Source: Spongospora subterranea f. sp. subterranea
Lineage: Eukaryota; Endomyxa: Phytomyxea; Phytomyxea; Plasmodiophorida
Assembly (NCBI GenBank): GCA_049724395.1
Contig: JAUGWO010000179.1
Location: 1 to 55,930 of the forward strand
Length of the DNA stretch: 55,930 bases
Reading direction: 5' to 3'
Shown here one piece after another: positions 22,892 to 35,199 of the stretch. Made by a program: the position numbers and the translations under genes. The first letter of the stretch is position 1. Every line of letters begins with the position of its first letter. A model generated the notes under the pieces. It saw only the letters and a list, made by a program, of their open reading frames with translations, was not told the origin of the DNA and searched no databases.

Positions 22892-25269
22892 TCATTTCCA
22901 TGAGCCACCATGGCTTAATCGTGAAGGAGGGGGAGACCTGGTCACTCCTCGTCTACTCTTCCTGATGGAGCCGACCTTCTTTGTAGGCTTTGCCTTCGAA
23001 ACGGTTTTACTCGTTTGAGAGGCGAATGATGGCTGCCTAGACCGCGAAGGCAGGCTCGAAACACTCGCGTGGGATTTTCTTTTCCCTGAAACCGGTATGG
23101 GAAGCGGCAAAGCAATCTTGTGACGAAAAACCATACCAGATGGTTTTTCCGCGAAAGGACGTTTGGGCTGGATTGGCCGTAAATGAGGGGGGATGTCGAC
23201 TCCTAAGCTGGCCGCACGTGCTAAATGTATGGCAAGCTGCTCGTCAGTAGTTTTGGGGAATCCTAAACAGATTTCTAGATAAGTGATAGCGGAGGGGACT
23301 GATAGTCTTGGAAACACCGTTACCTTCATAACCTGAGGGCAATTCTGAAGACTGCTTCTGTAAAACGGGATTTGAAGAGCGGAGCCCTGTTCCTTCTGTC
23401 TTGATAGAACTTGAAATGCAATCTTTCAACTCACTCTACCGCAAAGCATTTAGTATGGCTACATACCCCAGGAACACAATTGTTCAATACGAGCTGTTTC
23501 TGCATATCAGACTGTTTCTGAGAATGCTGTTGGAATACGTGTTCAACTGCTAAAAAACGCTGAACAATTAAAGATAGCTGTAACTTCACTTCGGAAAGTT
23601 CAGAATTGAGCGACTCTCTTTGAGAATGTGCCGCCTTCAAAAGGATTAGTAACAACCTGATAACATTCAAGAACGTAGGACGAGACCTGAAGGGACTTGT
23701 TTACTTCGCATTGCGTCATGGCTTGAATATCGCGTATTTCCGCTAATACTGTTTCGTCGGAATTAGAAGCAACCACAGGAGGACTACGAAATTTTTCGAC
23801 AAGTTCTAAACGTATGAATCAAATCACAACCAGATTTGTGATCGATCGATTGATGTGATATTACCTTGCAACTTGCTGGCCTGATGAATTAATTGCTCGT
23901 TGTCTTTCTGCTGCTGCTCCAGAAGGCGTTGTTGATCTCCAACCTGGAGAGTCAGGTGAGCGATTTGGATATCGCGCTCGCGCAGCGCAGTCGGATGAGC
24001 ATCCGACCCAGGCGTCTAAACGTCCTCAGTAGCCGACATTACGAAAATATCACCAACGCTCACACTAGCTCCCTGTTTCAAACTCTTGAGAAGTTGTTCA
24101 TGTCTAAGAGCTTCGCCTCTTGCCCAGATTTCCTTTTCCTTCTGGATGCAAATTTCAGTCTCGTTCGCCGTTTCCTGAGGAGTTATCATCAATAATTGCA
24201 TGAAAAATAACTATCAAGTTCGTACCTGTAAAGTCAATCGTAATCTGGCAGCTTCTTCAGTGATATCGCGAACAAGATCTTTTTGCCTCACTAGTTCAGC
24301 TTCAAGGCGTGCACGAATCCGTTCCGCTTTCCCTGACGATGCATTCACTTTCGCTTCATAGAGAGCGCGATCTTCAATCAACCCCTACAAGCGGATACGT
24401 TGAATAAAAACTATGGTGGGTGCGAACTGTGATGCGAACCTGATTGGTCCTAGAAAGCTGCCTTAAATTCTCGTTGCATTTGGCTAGATCGTCAACAGCC
24501 GATTGTTCACCTGTTTGAAAATATCATACTCAGGGACTCGAACGAGACCAAAATGAACAACCTTTTTTGGCGGAATCTAACGATAGCCGCAATTCTGCAT
24601 TTTGCGACATTATGGTTTGTAACTCAACCTGAAGCTCCTGTACGCGCCTCTGTAATATATGATCTTCGTCTGATTGAGAATCCTCCTTCATAATGACTGG
24701 TTGTCGTCTTTCAAGCGTGGGCGCTTCCGGGAGTGCGGCGCTCTGATTTTTGTTTTTCAAATCGAGGGGTGAGAATATGAACAAAAATCCATACGAATTC
24801 TCTAGACCCTGGCCATGCCGGGCTTGGAGGAAAAGGGCTGGACGAGCGTGCGCCTTCCTGACTCTCCCATGGTTCACTTGAAAAAAACACTTCGATGAGA
24901 GCGTTAAACAGAATCAACAGCGTAACAACTTATAATGCGACAAATCATCCGCTGGCCGTAGAAAATCGGCGTTGAAAGCGCGTGGCTTCAAGGACCCTGG
25001 ACCGGAATCGCTAAACCATAAATAAGGATGAGCGAATTATTGGGGGACATCACTTGATTAACAACGAAAACCAAAAAAATATTCGTCGAACCTTTTATTT
25101 ACCTTCTCGACGGCTCGTGAAGCCACTCATCATCGTTAAGATCTGGCCACGACGCATTAAGCGGGCGATTATCGGCTCGCGCTCGATTCTCAGCGTCATC
25201 ATGGGCCTGATCCGTCGATCGCCGATGTTTTTCCACCAGCGATGCAAAATATTCGAGATCTTCCGACAT
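22892..25269 (-). CDS. Coiled-coil protein of 555 residues, eleven exons, function unknown
   Basis: Exons: 25269-25103, 24876-24795, 24742-24562, 24510-24440, 24384-24226, 24174-24064, 24015-23865, 23805-23687, 23634-23467, 23399-23324 and 23274-22892. All ten introns are GT-AG; nine are 48-67 bp and the first is 226 bp. All phases agree and give one 555-residue frame starting MSEDLEYFASLVEKHRR. The first 90 residues are acidic and Pro/Ser-rich. Residues of about 100-400 are charged heptad-like coiled coil (for example RIRARLEAELVRQKDLVRDI). The last 130 residues are basic and Ser/Pro/Lys-rich (SKAKPTKKVGSIRKSRRG), the kind of tail that often binds nucleic acid or microtubules. I do not recognise the family; a cytoskeletal or centrosomal role would be a guess. 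The boundary between exons 9 and 10 is the least certain. Confidence 0.78.
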
Positions 25270-25427
25270 CGTCGCCGGAAGCGCAATTGGTCGACAGACC
25301 ACAACTAAGCAACTATAAAAGCCTTCAAATATTATCTGAGACTCAGGACCATCTTCTCCCTCTAAATCGCCTAACCTGAATGCAATACACCTTTGGTGCT
25401 GTTATTGTGCTGGAAATTAGGGGAAAC

Positions 25428-27138
25428 CGTATTGGGGGCCAGTACACAGTGAAGGCCGCACTCTTATCCGGTATACAGTGTACCGTATTGGGGGCCAGTA
25501 CACAGTATATCCGGTATACAGTGTACCGTATTGGGGGCCAGTACACAGTGAAGGCCGGGCACACTCTTATCCGGTATACAGTGTACCGTATTGGGGGCCA
25601 GTACACAGTGAAGGCCGGGCACACTCTTATCCGGTATACAGTGTACCGTATTGGGGGCCAGTACACAGTGAAGGCCGGGCACACTCTCTTATCCGGTATA
25701 CAGTGTACCGTATTGGGGGCCAGTACACAGTGAAGGCCGGGCACACTCTTATCCGGTATACAGTGTACCGTATTGGGGGCCAGTACACAGTGAAGGCCGG
25801 GCACACTCTTATCCGGTATACAGTGTACCGTATTGGGGGCCAGTACACAGTGAAGGCCGGGCACACTCTTATCCGGTATACAGTGTACCGTATTGGGGGC
25901 CAGTACACAGTGAAGGCCGCACTCTTATCCGGTATACAGTGTACCGTATTGGGGGCCAGTACACAGTGAAGGCCGGGCACACTCTTATCCGGTATACAGT
26001 GTACCGTATTGGGGGCCAGTACACAGTGAAGGCCGGGCACACTCTTATCCGGTATACAGTGTACCGTATTGGGGGCCAGTACACAGTGAAGGCCGGGCAC
26101 ACTCTTATCCGGTATACAGTGTACCGTATTGGGGGCCAGTACACAGTGAAGGCCGGGCACACTCTTATGATACAGTGTACCGTAGGCCAGTACACAGTGA
26201 AGGCCGGGCACACTCTTATCCGGTATACAGTGTACCGTATTGGGGGCCAGTACACAGTGAAGGCCGGGCACACTCTTATCCGGTATACAGTGTACCGTAT
26301 TGGGGGCCAGTACACAGTGAAGGCCGGGCACACTCTTATCCGGTATACAGTGTACCGTATTATACAGGGGGCCAGTACACAGTGAAGGCCGGGCACACTC
26401 TTATCCGGTATACAGTGTACCGTATTGGGGGCCAGTACACAGTGAAGGCCGGGCACACTCTTATCCGGTATACAGTGTACCGTATTGGGGGCCAGTACAC
26501 AGTGTGAAGGCCGGGCACACTCTTATCCGGTATACAGTGTACCGTATTGGGGGCCAGTACACAGTGAAGGCCGGGCACACTCTTATCCGGTATACAGTGT
26601 ACCGTATTGGGGGCCACACTGTTATCCGGTATACAGTGTACCGTATTGGGGGCCAGTACACAGTGAAGGCCGGGCACACTCTTATCCGGTATACAGTGTA
26701 CCGTATTGGGGGCCAGTACACAGTGAAGGCCGGGCAGTGTACCACTCTTATCCGGTATACAGTGTACCGTATTGGGGGCCAGTACACAGTGAAGGCCGGG
26801 CACACTCTTATCCGGCATACAGTGTACCGTGATTCGAGAATATTGGGGGCCAGTACACAGTGAAGGCCGGGCACACTCTTAGGTATACAGTGCGTATTGG
26901 GGGCCAGTACACAGTGAAGGCCGGGCACACTGCTTATTATGTGTACCGTATTGGGGGCCGTACCCAGTTTCATTAGCTGGTATGCAGTGTACCGTATACC
27001 AGTGAAGGCCGGGTATCCGGTTCAGTGTACCGTATTGGGGGCCAGTACACAGTGAAGGCCGGGCACACTCTTATCCGGTATGTGTACCGTATTGGGGGCC
27101 AGTACACAGTGAAGGCCGGGCACACTCTTATCCGGTAT
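25428..27138. repeat. Minisatellite, 60-bp unit, about 28 copies
   Basis: Head-to-tail 60-bp units made of CTTATCCGGTATACAGTGTA, CCGTATTGGGGGCCAGTACA and CAGTGAAGGCCGGGCACACT. Each contains the imperfect inverted repeat GGTATACAGTGTACC. Most units are identical. Units near 25495, 26170, 26610, 26740 and 26830-27030 are shortened or rearranged, and the right end is the most scrambled. The period is a multiple of three, so long frames appear on both strands (for example PGLHCVLAPNTVHCIPDKSV, minus strand). They look like a by-product of the repeat, not genes. The array begins about 160 bp upstream of the coiled-coil gene start. Confidence 0.95.
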
Positions 27139-27540
27139 GGGTATTCCGAGTGAATCCGGAACCTATTAGACCAGTTGGATCAAGCAACACAACCTGTCCT
27201 AACGACCACACCGAGAAGAAATGGGACCTGCCCCCACCCGATTACATTGCCTATCCAGAGTTTCGAGGTCACTGCAAGCAGCTCCCTCTCCCACACTCAT
27301 TATGGCCATGTGGACCCAATCAAAACTAATCGTATCTACTTCCGCCTGGTCGCTACAAGTAGCTTGGGTATCCGATGAAGGAACCTATTAGACCAGTTGG
27401 ATCAAGCAACACAACCTGATAAAGCAGCCTGGACCCAATCAAAACTAATCGTATCTAGATAAAGCAGCCTGCTTTTTCAGCTTTGCGCAAGATTTTCGTC
27501 ATGGCCTTTTCATGGCTCCAAATTGCTGTGTTAAACGTAG
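27139..27540. repeat. Short direct duplications next to the minisatellite and LINE end
   Basis: A segment of about 39 bp at 27159-27197 recurs at 27380-27418. The segment at 27313-27340 recurs at 27430-27457. GATAAAGCAGCCTG occurs at 27418 and 27458. The 71-bp block at 27473-27543 is repeated directly at 27544-27614, at the 3' end of the LINE. The pattern suggests repeated slippage or break repair beside the tandem array. Confidence 0.75.
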
Positions 27541-30500
27541 TTATTTTTCAGCTTTGCGCAAGATTTTCGTCATGGCCTTTTCATGGCTCCAAATTGCTGT
27601 GTTAAACGTAGTTACTGGGAGCGTCTTGTAGAGTCTTCTGCATCTCTTGAGTCGGTTTTTTGAATACTTCGCATTGTAAAACTTGATGTTCGATTGTTTC
27701 GGGATGTTTGTCGCAGTGCCTGCACGTGTTCGTGTCTTCCATTCCAATGATGTTGAGGTGTTGTCTGCATCTGCTATGTCCTGTTCGCGCTCTGTTGATT
27801 AGCATGTGTGGCGTGGATTCACCTGGTAGTTTGCAAAACGGTCCTCGGGCTGGGTAGTTTGAGAAGTGTCTGCATTTGACGTTCGCATTTAAGTACTGTT
27901 TTAATTGCCGTCTTTCGGAGTATTTCTTAAGTTGAAGTTTGAAGGATGACAGAAACGGTCCATGCTCTGTTTTCGTCCCAATATTCGCCGCATTTTTCGC
28001 TAGTTGATCAATTTCATTGCTTCGTCCTATTGCTGTTGGGTTGTCATTGCCAGATGTGTGTCACTTTTTTGGTGGACATGACTTGGAATGTAGTGGATAT
28101 GAATCTGATTGCGCCGGGATAATTTCGCAAGCAATCGAGCGGAGTCTGCCACAACTGCATATACTCTTCGAGATTTGATAGGTAATGATTGGAATTGACT
28201 TACCCAGGATAACAAGTCTGTCATTATGTGGATCGTTCTGTTTTTGAAGTTCTTATCAATGGCCAGTTCTAGACCAGCATGTAATGCAATTATCTCGGCT
28301 TCGCAACTCGAGGTGATTTTGCGACCCAGTTTGATTTGCGACTTCTCCTCAGAGTGATTTGCCGCGTCACCTTTGGTGTTTTTGTATCGAATAAGGGCGG
28401 CAGCGCCCCCTTTTTCCCGGTGGTATAACTGCCATCAGTCCATATTTCTACCTTCGGGTCACGTGGAAGAAGTTCGTTTCTTTTGTGCTTTGCAATTGCC
28501 TCCTTTCGAGTGAATTTGTGGTAATTGACTGTATAGAGAGCTTCGAGAATGTTTGCTGCAATATCTACCTTCGCATGAATGGTTTTGTATCCTTTCGGGA
28601 CTCTCTCTCTAAGAGATTCCCCAGACTTGGCCAAGTGGAGACCAGCCATCGCCGAACCCAGTCAATTTGGTGTAGTCCTGTCTAATAATTTTGTCTCCCA
28701 ATACTAGTAATGATAATCCTGATATCGCCTTTAATAGTGTTATTGGTGTCGATATGAATGATCCTGTATAGGGTCTCATGTAATCATTGTATGCTATTTC
28801 CATTGGTCTGAAAGTGGTGCTCGTCATTTCTCCCGCTATCCATGATAGATAGTAGTTGAGTTTCCTCCAATGAATCCTTTACAGATTTATTGGAACAGCT
28901 TCGCTGGGAATTTAAATTGCCTCAATAGTCTCATTAATTTGCAGCGTCGTCGAATTTCGGTTGCCGGTTCTATTAAAATTGTTGATTTGTTGTCAGCTGG
29001 ATTTGCCAAGAGATTATCCCCAAGGTATTTCATTGTTGTCGCAGTTTTGATTTTATGATTTGCATCGACCACTATTTGTCTGAGTCTGCGTGTCTAGTAA
29101 ACAGGAGAAATATCTTCATCCATTATAATTTGATATTGTTGGCCTTGCACCAGTTATATAGTTCACTGCTGCTTTCTCGTAGTTTATCAGCGACCTCTTT
29201 CTTAGAAGTGCCCTGTTCCCATTGTGTAGTGTCGTCAACATATACGTTGTTATTGTTCATATTCAATGGTGCATCATAGATATAATATCCACAGTAGAAC
29301 ACTAATACTGGACCCTTGTGGAATTACATTATTCTGCTCAAACTGTGATGACTGCACATTTCCGATAATGTACCTCGTACATTCGGTTCGTTGACCAGTT
29401 ATCAATTAACAGTGTTAGATATGGCTTTATTCCCATTCGATTCAATGTTTCTATCAAGAGTGGCCGCTGTACTCTGTCAAAAGCTTTCATGTAGTCGTAT
29501 AGGACCACAGCAAATCGGTTTTTTGATGCGGCAGCAATGGCTGAATTGTGTAGAAGTCGAAGCAACGCATGTGAGGTGCTGTGAGCTGGTCTGCAGCCCG
29601 ACTGATTCGTCGGAATGTGCTTTTCTGATTGCTGGCGTAGTCGATGTTCAATGATGCTCTCAACTAATTTTGCCAAAGAAGTCAATAGGGATATCGGGCG
29701 GTAATCACCAGGTTTTGACTTCGGTAACGGGATAATTTTTGCCATCTTCAAGGTATCTGGGAATGACCCTTTCACAATGATGTTTCATTGTTCGATCGCT
29801 TCTCTGATGCTGTCTGCTAATTTGTCATTTGCACATATTCGTTTTAGGAGTTTTGAAGAGATCCCATCTATTCCAGGAGCTGCTCTACTTTTTGCCTTTG
29901 TCGCTGCTCTGTCCAGCTCTCTTTTCGTGATAGGTAGTGGATGGCTACAAGCCCTTCGCCGTTTTAGGTCTATGAACAATTCATTGTATTTTTTCAGCTC
30001 ATCATTGGACAGCTCAAGATCGGGTGGGTTATAAATGGCGCTGAAATTTTCGGCGATTAGATTTGCTTCTTCAACTGCATTGTTGGTATGAGTTGCGAAG
30101 GTACGATGCTTTTTGTTTGTTTGCGGAATCAGGGTTTTTAGCATCTTCCACGTTGCTGTTCCCGTATTGTCCATACTAGCTTCTTTTGCCAGCTTAAGTA
30201 AGTGTTTGTGCTTGTGTTTTTTAAACATGTTTTTGAAATGTGTGTCGAGTTTCTGTGATTTTCGTTTCCTTTTCTCGATACGGTCAGGTCGGTGTTGTTT
30301 CACCATTCATTGTTGCCATTTGGTTTTGGCGCGGTTCTTTCTCCTGTAAGCGATTCTCAGTTGATCGTTCCAGAAGGGACATGCGTTGCGACGAATAGTT
30401 TTGTGGTGGATCGACCCTGTTATAGCATTCTGAATATTTTTCAAAGTCAGTTGATCGCGGTTCATGGTGGTGATTCGCTCCATGAGCATGTTCATGGTTT

Positions 30501-30600
30501 TCTCATTATCGATTATTTTGATGGGCTTCTCAGCGTGACAAACGATGTTGATTGACCGACAGTGAATCTGACGACGATTGATGGAACCGCCCTCCTATAT
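27541..30600 (-). mobile_element. Non-LTR retrotransposon (LINE, I/Jockey-like) with RNase H, 5' truncated
   Basis: Minus-strand LINE ORF2. The upstream linker is at 30495-29785, with SRAAPGIDGISSKLLKRI opening the reverse transcriptase. The palm includes KPGDYRPISLLTSLAKLVES (about 29705-29645), NQSGCRPAHSTSHALLRL, VVLYDYMKAFDRV and the catalytic YVDD (about 29243-29232). RNase H follows, with WTDGSY (about 28430), CEAEIIALHAGLELAI (about 28305-28260) and IHIMTD (about 28230). It ends with a CCHC-type finger CRHCDKHPETIEHQVLQC (about 27728-27675). An in-frame TGA lies at 29785-29787, and frame changes occur before YVDD and through the thumb/RNase H region. The endonuclease is missing, so the copy is 5' truncated near 30600. 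An RNase H after the reverse transcriptase fits the I group of LINEs. It is inactive. Confidence 0.85.
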
Positions 30601-31250
30601 CCGTCGATTGATTTACAAAAGGGAGTTCTGTGTGGCGCTATTCTGTTGAAGATGCACTGGTTGTTAGATAACGATTATCTCCAATGAAAGGCGATTGGTG
30701 CCAGCAATCAAGGGATCGGCAATGGGAGGAAATGCCCCTGGACTTGTCGCTGATCTTGTATTGATAGTATCAGAAGGGACAGACTCACCATCAACCATAC
30801 AGGCGATATCGCCATCATCTTCATATCGCCGTCAATACGGTCAACAAATGCTAAGGCCATTTAGCGCTTTCCCATTCCTCCTCAACCAACATCGCCCAGC
30901 GTTTCGTCCATATCCCTGACGGTATCCCAGTGTTGGTGATGACCAACATGAGTATGGTTAAGGTCCTCAACGCCACAATCCATCAATACAAAGCGTATTT
31001 TCAACTATGCAAGATGTAATGGAGCGCCATTACCGATATTGATCCTGCTGCCTTCTTGACTTCATCATCATATTCCGGATTTGATCGCGGCTAAACGGCG
31101 TTTGCGGATTCCAGAAAATGACGAGCTCCGGGCGATCTTGACTTTATTTGTTCAAATATATTAAGAGACTTTACTAAAGTACTCGGTGATATCTCACTCG
31201 ACGAGCCTTTCGAATATGGGCTGAAATAATGGAAAACGCCAGGAACTTGG
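30601..31250. other. Upstream region of the CstF-64 gene
   Basis: No gene is recognisable. Short frames on both strands lack motifs. The promoter and 5' UTR of the gene starting at 31251 should lie in the last few hundred bases. An upstream ATG at 31229 is out of frame and overlaps the chosen start. Confidence 0.4.
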
Positions 31251-33482
31251 ATGGCGAACAGTGGGGTGTCCGTGGTGCAGCCCTTGTCACCCCCCCGCCC
31301 TGGCGCTACCATCAATCGGCAAGGGCCCCAGGGTTCAATGGGATCGCGGGACGATTCCAGGGTCGTGTTTGTGGGCAACATCCCCTATGATGGAACGGAG
31401 CAGCAGCTGGCCGAACAGTTCTCCGAGGTCGGCACCGTCGTCAGTTTCCGGCTCGTTAACGACCGCGAGACCGGCAAACCGAAAGGGTTCGGCTTCTGTG
31501 AATATAAAGATGCAGGTATCAACACAGTACTCGTTTGACCTATGACCGAACAATCACTGCACGTTTTGCGAATTTTACAACTGAGTTCGAGTGACTGTAT
31601 TAGGATATTCAATGTTTTTCTGGGTTTTTCATATTTCAGTGGCAGTCTCAATATCAAACCCACTATAGTTCATTTGTTCTCTAATTAGCATCCGTGCATC
31701 GCCATTTCCCCAAGCAACAAATCAAACCCTCTCAGGTTCCACGTTGCTTGTTTTCCCAAACGATATTTTGCTGTCATTTAGGGTTATTCCTTTACTGGCA
31801 TTTGTCTAATAATATTGCCAACACTGATAGAATCAATTCACAAATTTTTCAGCTGTACACCATTATTTAAGTATTTTAATTTTTTATCAAAGCTCAATAT
31901 CCTTTCCTTTACCAAAAAAAACATCGTCGTGTTTTGTCATTTTTGCAGCAATGCACTGTGCGGTTTCCTTTGCTCATCATTTGCAATGCCGGTCTGATGG
32001 CGGTTTACTATTTTAGAAACGGCTCGAAGCGCTATACGTAATTTAAATGGGATCATGTTCCACGGAAGGTCATTACGGGTGGATACAGCTGATGATGATC
32101 AGGCATCACAACCTGGAGGTTAGACCAGTTTCCGACACCAATCAACATTCAACAACAGTTTGTTCATTTCTGAATTTCATTCAATCGACGCTGATTTGTC
32201 AGTTTTCTGTGAACTTCATCCATGTTGATGTACTTGTGAACTCTAATAAGGTTAAACAATATTGTTTTACCGCAATATTAACGACGGGGTGTGTCGCCCC
32301 GTTCATTCTTGCTCAACCTAGCTCATCGCCGTTAATTTAGACGTATCGAGTTGTTATGCTCGGGTGTTCATACAAAGCGTTTACCTTTGGTTTTATTTTT
32401 CTTGTTGCTGCTCTAATCAATGGTGTCAGGAGCGCGGCAAATGGCGCCATCGTCAGCAGCGCCGGCAACGACGACCGCCAATAACAGTAAAGAGCGACTA
32501 GGGGTAGACGCGATCGGACAGGTCGTGGACAGCTTGTCGAACGAGCAGCAGGTCGAAATCCTGGGCCAGATGAAAACCCTGATCGAGTCCGATCCGGATG
32601 GCGCTCGACGCCTGCTGCACGAGAACCAGCAGCTGGCCCAGGCCATGTTGAGGATACTGATTCTGTTCGATGCGGTTAAACCTGAGGATATCCAGAGCCT
32701 GAATGCCGTCTCCATTCCCGTTATTCAGCCTAGCAATGCACCGGTCGTTCCTCCTGTCGCAATTCCCGACAGATCGGTTGGTTCAACATCAAACCCATTT
32801 CCGAAAAGTTTTTTTTTTATGTTTCCATCGTTGCCTAATTTCTGTTCAGCGATTGTTTTCTGAAGTTGGTCTGTTTTATTTCGTTGCCTCAGAACGTCAG
32901 ATTTTTCATTGCTTTGGTACTGATTGGTGTTTGTGAACATCAGTTTGAGCCTGTATCAACTTTGCCTTTGCCACCGCATCCTCCTCAACATTTACCCTAT
33001 GATCAACCGCCTCGTGGATTCATGCCCCATCGTGGCCCACCACCCATAATGGAACCACCGCCTCTACGTCGTCGACCTGTCACCTCACTCCCCCCTCAAA
33101 AACAACAACTATTACAGGTTTGGCACATAATGATCAGTCCATTAAATATATGTCGTTTTCAGGTTTTATAAAAGTATTTGATTTTCTTCAATTTGTTGGA
33201 AAAGTATTGAATAGATGTTCGAAGAACTATTCGGTTTCATTTTTTTTCCAAAGGTTTTGATTCGTTTATCTCTTAATGTGGATATTGTTTTATATATTGA
33301 GGTGATACTCATCTGTTGTTGAACGTTTTTTTTTCCAGACGATTATGGCGATGACACCCGAGCAATTATCGGGACTATCACCTGAAATGCAGGCGAAAGT
33401 GGCGGTGCTGCGGTCTCGGATGGGTTCTCGTGGAGGCGGTGGCCCATCTGGACGTCCTATGGGTCCCCAACGACCTTACTAA
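31251..33482 (+). CDS. CSTF2: Cleavage stimulation factor 64-kDa subunit (CstF-64) homologue, five exons
   Basis: Exons 31251-31515, 32017-32118, 32430-32776, 32944-33117 and 33339-33482. GT-AG introns are 501, 311, 167 and 221 bp, phases 1, 1, 0 and 0. The protein has 343 residues. Exons 1-2 form a full RRM, with RNP2 [13 protein letters not shown]1 [10 protein letters not shown] and the end of the fold [16 protein letters not shown]. In CstF-64 this domain binds the U/GU-rich element downstream of the poly(A) site. Exon 3 encodes the hinge helices ([20 protein letters not shown], then [20 protein letters not shown]), which in other species bind CstF-77 or symplekin. Exon 4 is Pro-rich. Exon 5 holds the short C-terminal helical domain ([20 protein letters not shown]), which binds Pcf11 in yeast and animals. 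The protein is shorter than the human one (577) because the Gly/Pro-rich and repeat region is nearly absent. The start at 31251 is the first ATG in frame with the RRM. Confidence 0.93.
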
Positions 33483-34494
33483 AATCGTGTTTTTTCTCCA
33501 TGCATTACCTCATAAATCCATCTTTCACCTCAACAATGTCGATTCAAACTACTAAAACATAATATCAATGCTTGAGACAAACGTAGTTGACTCCAATTAA
33601 GGAGAATCTTTCAAAGTGCTTCTCGTGTAGGTCGTAGTGGAATATGAATTTGTTCCATTCGTGAGATTTGCCCCCGGTTGTTTCGATAGTTCTCTGCCCA
33701 GACTAACTCTGTTCCAAACGAACGTGATTTGTTGACACAACTGATTCAGGTGGAATGATCCTGAATCAATATTATTGGGGACTGAAAAATGGGCCAGAAC
33801 CCTGATCGACCCCCGATCAATCCCAACACCATTCTCTGTCCGTCCATGATCTTTCTTGAACAAAGGTGCTCTGTTCTCTGATATACTGGTTTCTCCCAAG
33901 ATATCAATCGGTGTTTTCTTTCCAAGAACTCTGTTTAGTCCAAAGTGTGATTAAACTCAACCGCTCTCGATTCTCTGCTTGACAAAGTCAATCCCGAATT
34001 CGGTTCTTTTAGCAGAGGTAATCCAATAATGGCTGATGTGATCAGAAATTACGTATCGCCATGGACAAGGTGGCAATGGGGCTGTCATCCCCTGATGCCC
34101 AACTCGGTGAGTTTCTGCTGGTGTCATACCGGTTTTTGTGCAAGCCGAGCACTGCCTTTTGTGGCTTTGGCAACGAACACCGCCTCACACCTGTTTCCAT
34201 TGGTGGGCAAAATGGAGATGCTCAGCGGTGACGTCGTCGTAGGTTTCCGCCTTCACGTGTGCGACGATGAACCCGCTTCTTGTTTAGCCGCTCCAGCATT
34301 CGCTGAACGCAAAACGATTTAGGGTGAACAACTAATAATAATGATATAGTTTATCGCAATGGTGTAAGGTGGAATTACAGTTCACTTTGAATCTTATTGT
34401 ATTTGACCTACCCTTGCCGGGTCAAAAATAGGTGAAAGGTTTCCCCGCCAGCCCAAAATCCTGATTATTCGTTCAACGGTGAAACTAAACAACA
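33483..34494. other. Intergenic region with a doubtful small ORF
   Basis: The 3' flank of the CstF-64 gene. A plus-strand frame 34061-34231 (56 residues, MDKVAMGLSSPDAQLGEFLL...) and the adjacent frame continuing to 34321 both look somewhat protein-like, but I see no splice pair joining them and no family. A minus-strand frame 33899-33597 likewise has no motif. No confident gene. Confidence 0.3.
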
Positions 34495-34567
34495 TGCCTC
34501 GTATGTGATTCGAACACATGATCTCTCCCTTACTAAGGGAGCGCCTTGCCAACTTGGCCAACGAGGC
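34495..34567 (-). tRNA. tRNA-Thr (anticodon AGU)
   Basis: A 73-nt tRNA on the minus strand. The acceptor stem GCCTCGT (34567-34561) pairs with ACGAGGC (34502-34496), followed by discriminator A (34495). The anticodon stem CTCCC/GGGAG encloses the loop TTAGTAA with anticodon AGT, which decodes ACU threonine codons (and ACC after inosine modification). The T-arm ATGTG-TTCGAAT-CACAT pairs perfectly and carries the B box. There is no intron, and CCA is not encoded, as expected for eukaryotic nuclear genes. Confidence 0.96.
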
Positions 34568-35199
34568 TTTTTCTGTCAGACATTTTCATCATATTTGTGT
34601 GTTACGAATGTGAACAATTTGTCGGCGTGAGCTTGTTAGCCCGATAATTGTCCTTATCGAAGAGTGATAAATGACGACGGGGTCAACTCCAATCTGGACC
34701 ATTAAATCAGGTCATAATCCCGATGAAAATGGTTCTCTATTGCTGTACGATTAACCTGACCCGACTATGGACTACAACAGCCCGTGCATTGTATGACGAA
34801 TGTGGCGTCATTTAGACACAATCAGGGTCAAACGATCATTGCGATTGTTCACGACTCAATATTGATGTGCCTTGAAGCGTTTCTCATTCCCGATGTCTGT
34901 TCATGGCGGAATTAACAGGGAAAGAAAGGGGGAGGGCAACGGCGCCAGATCAGCGTCTGTTGCTAGTCGGGATCAGGTGGATAATTCCCCCCGTTATGCA
35001 CGACATGAGCACATCTGGGGCCAGTTTGTCCAAGTGATCGCCAATTTTGATTGTTCGCAAATCTCATGGCCATGTTCAAGTTTACAGCGGTGGACGTCGA
35101 GTTTTCGATCAACTTCCTTCTGAACGTGGTGTGTGTGTTTTGAATCAGCTATAGACAGCGGGTTCAAAGATACCCAAATAATAATTCGTTTTAGTTTGG
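34568..35199. other. Intergenic region
   Basis: Lies between the tRNA gene and the 3' end of the Asp/His-rich gene. A plus-strand frame 34872-35123 shows no recognisable motif. No gene, RNA or repeat is supported. Confidence 0.4.

Noticed and set aside
25464-26973. Long ORFs on both strands in the 60-bp minisatellite
   Set aside because: The unit length is a multiple of three and stop-free in several frames, so long ORFs arise automatically. No start context, unique flank or motif supports coding.
31229-31260. ATG at 31229 as start of the CstF-64 gene
   Set aside because: It is out of frame with the RRM; the ATG at 31251 is the first in frame.
34061-34321. Small gene upstream of the tRNA
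   Set aside because: Two overlapping frames look protein-like, but no splice pair joins them and no family is recognised. It is noted only as a doubtful ORF.
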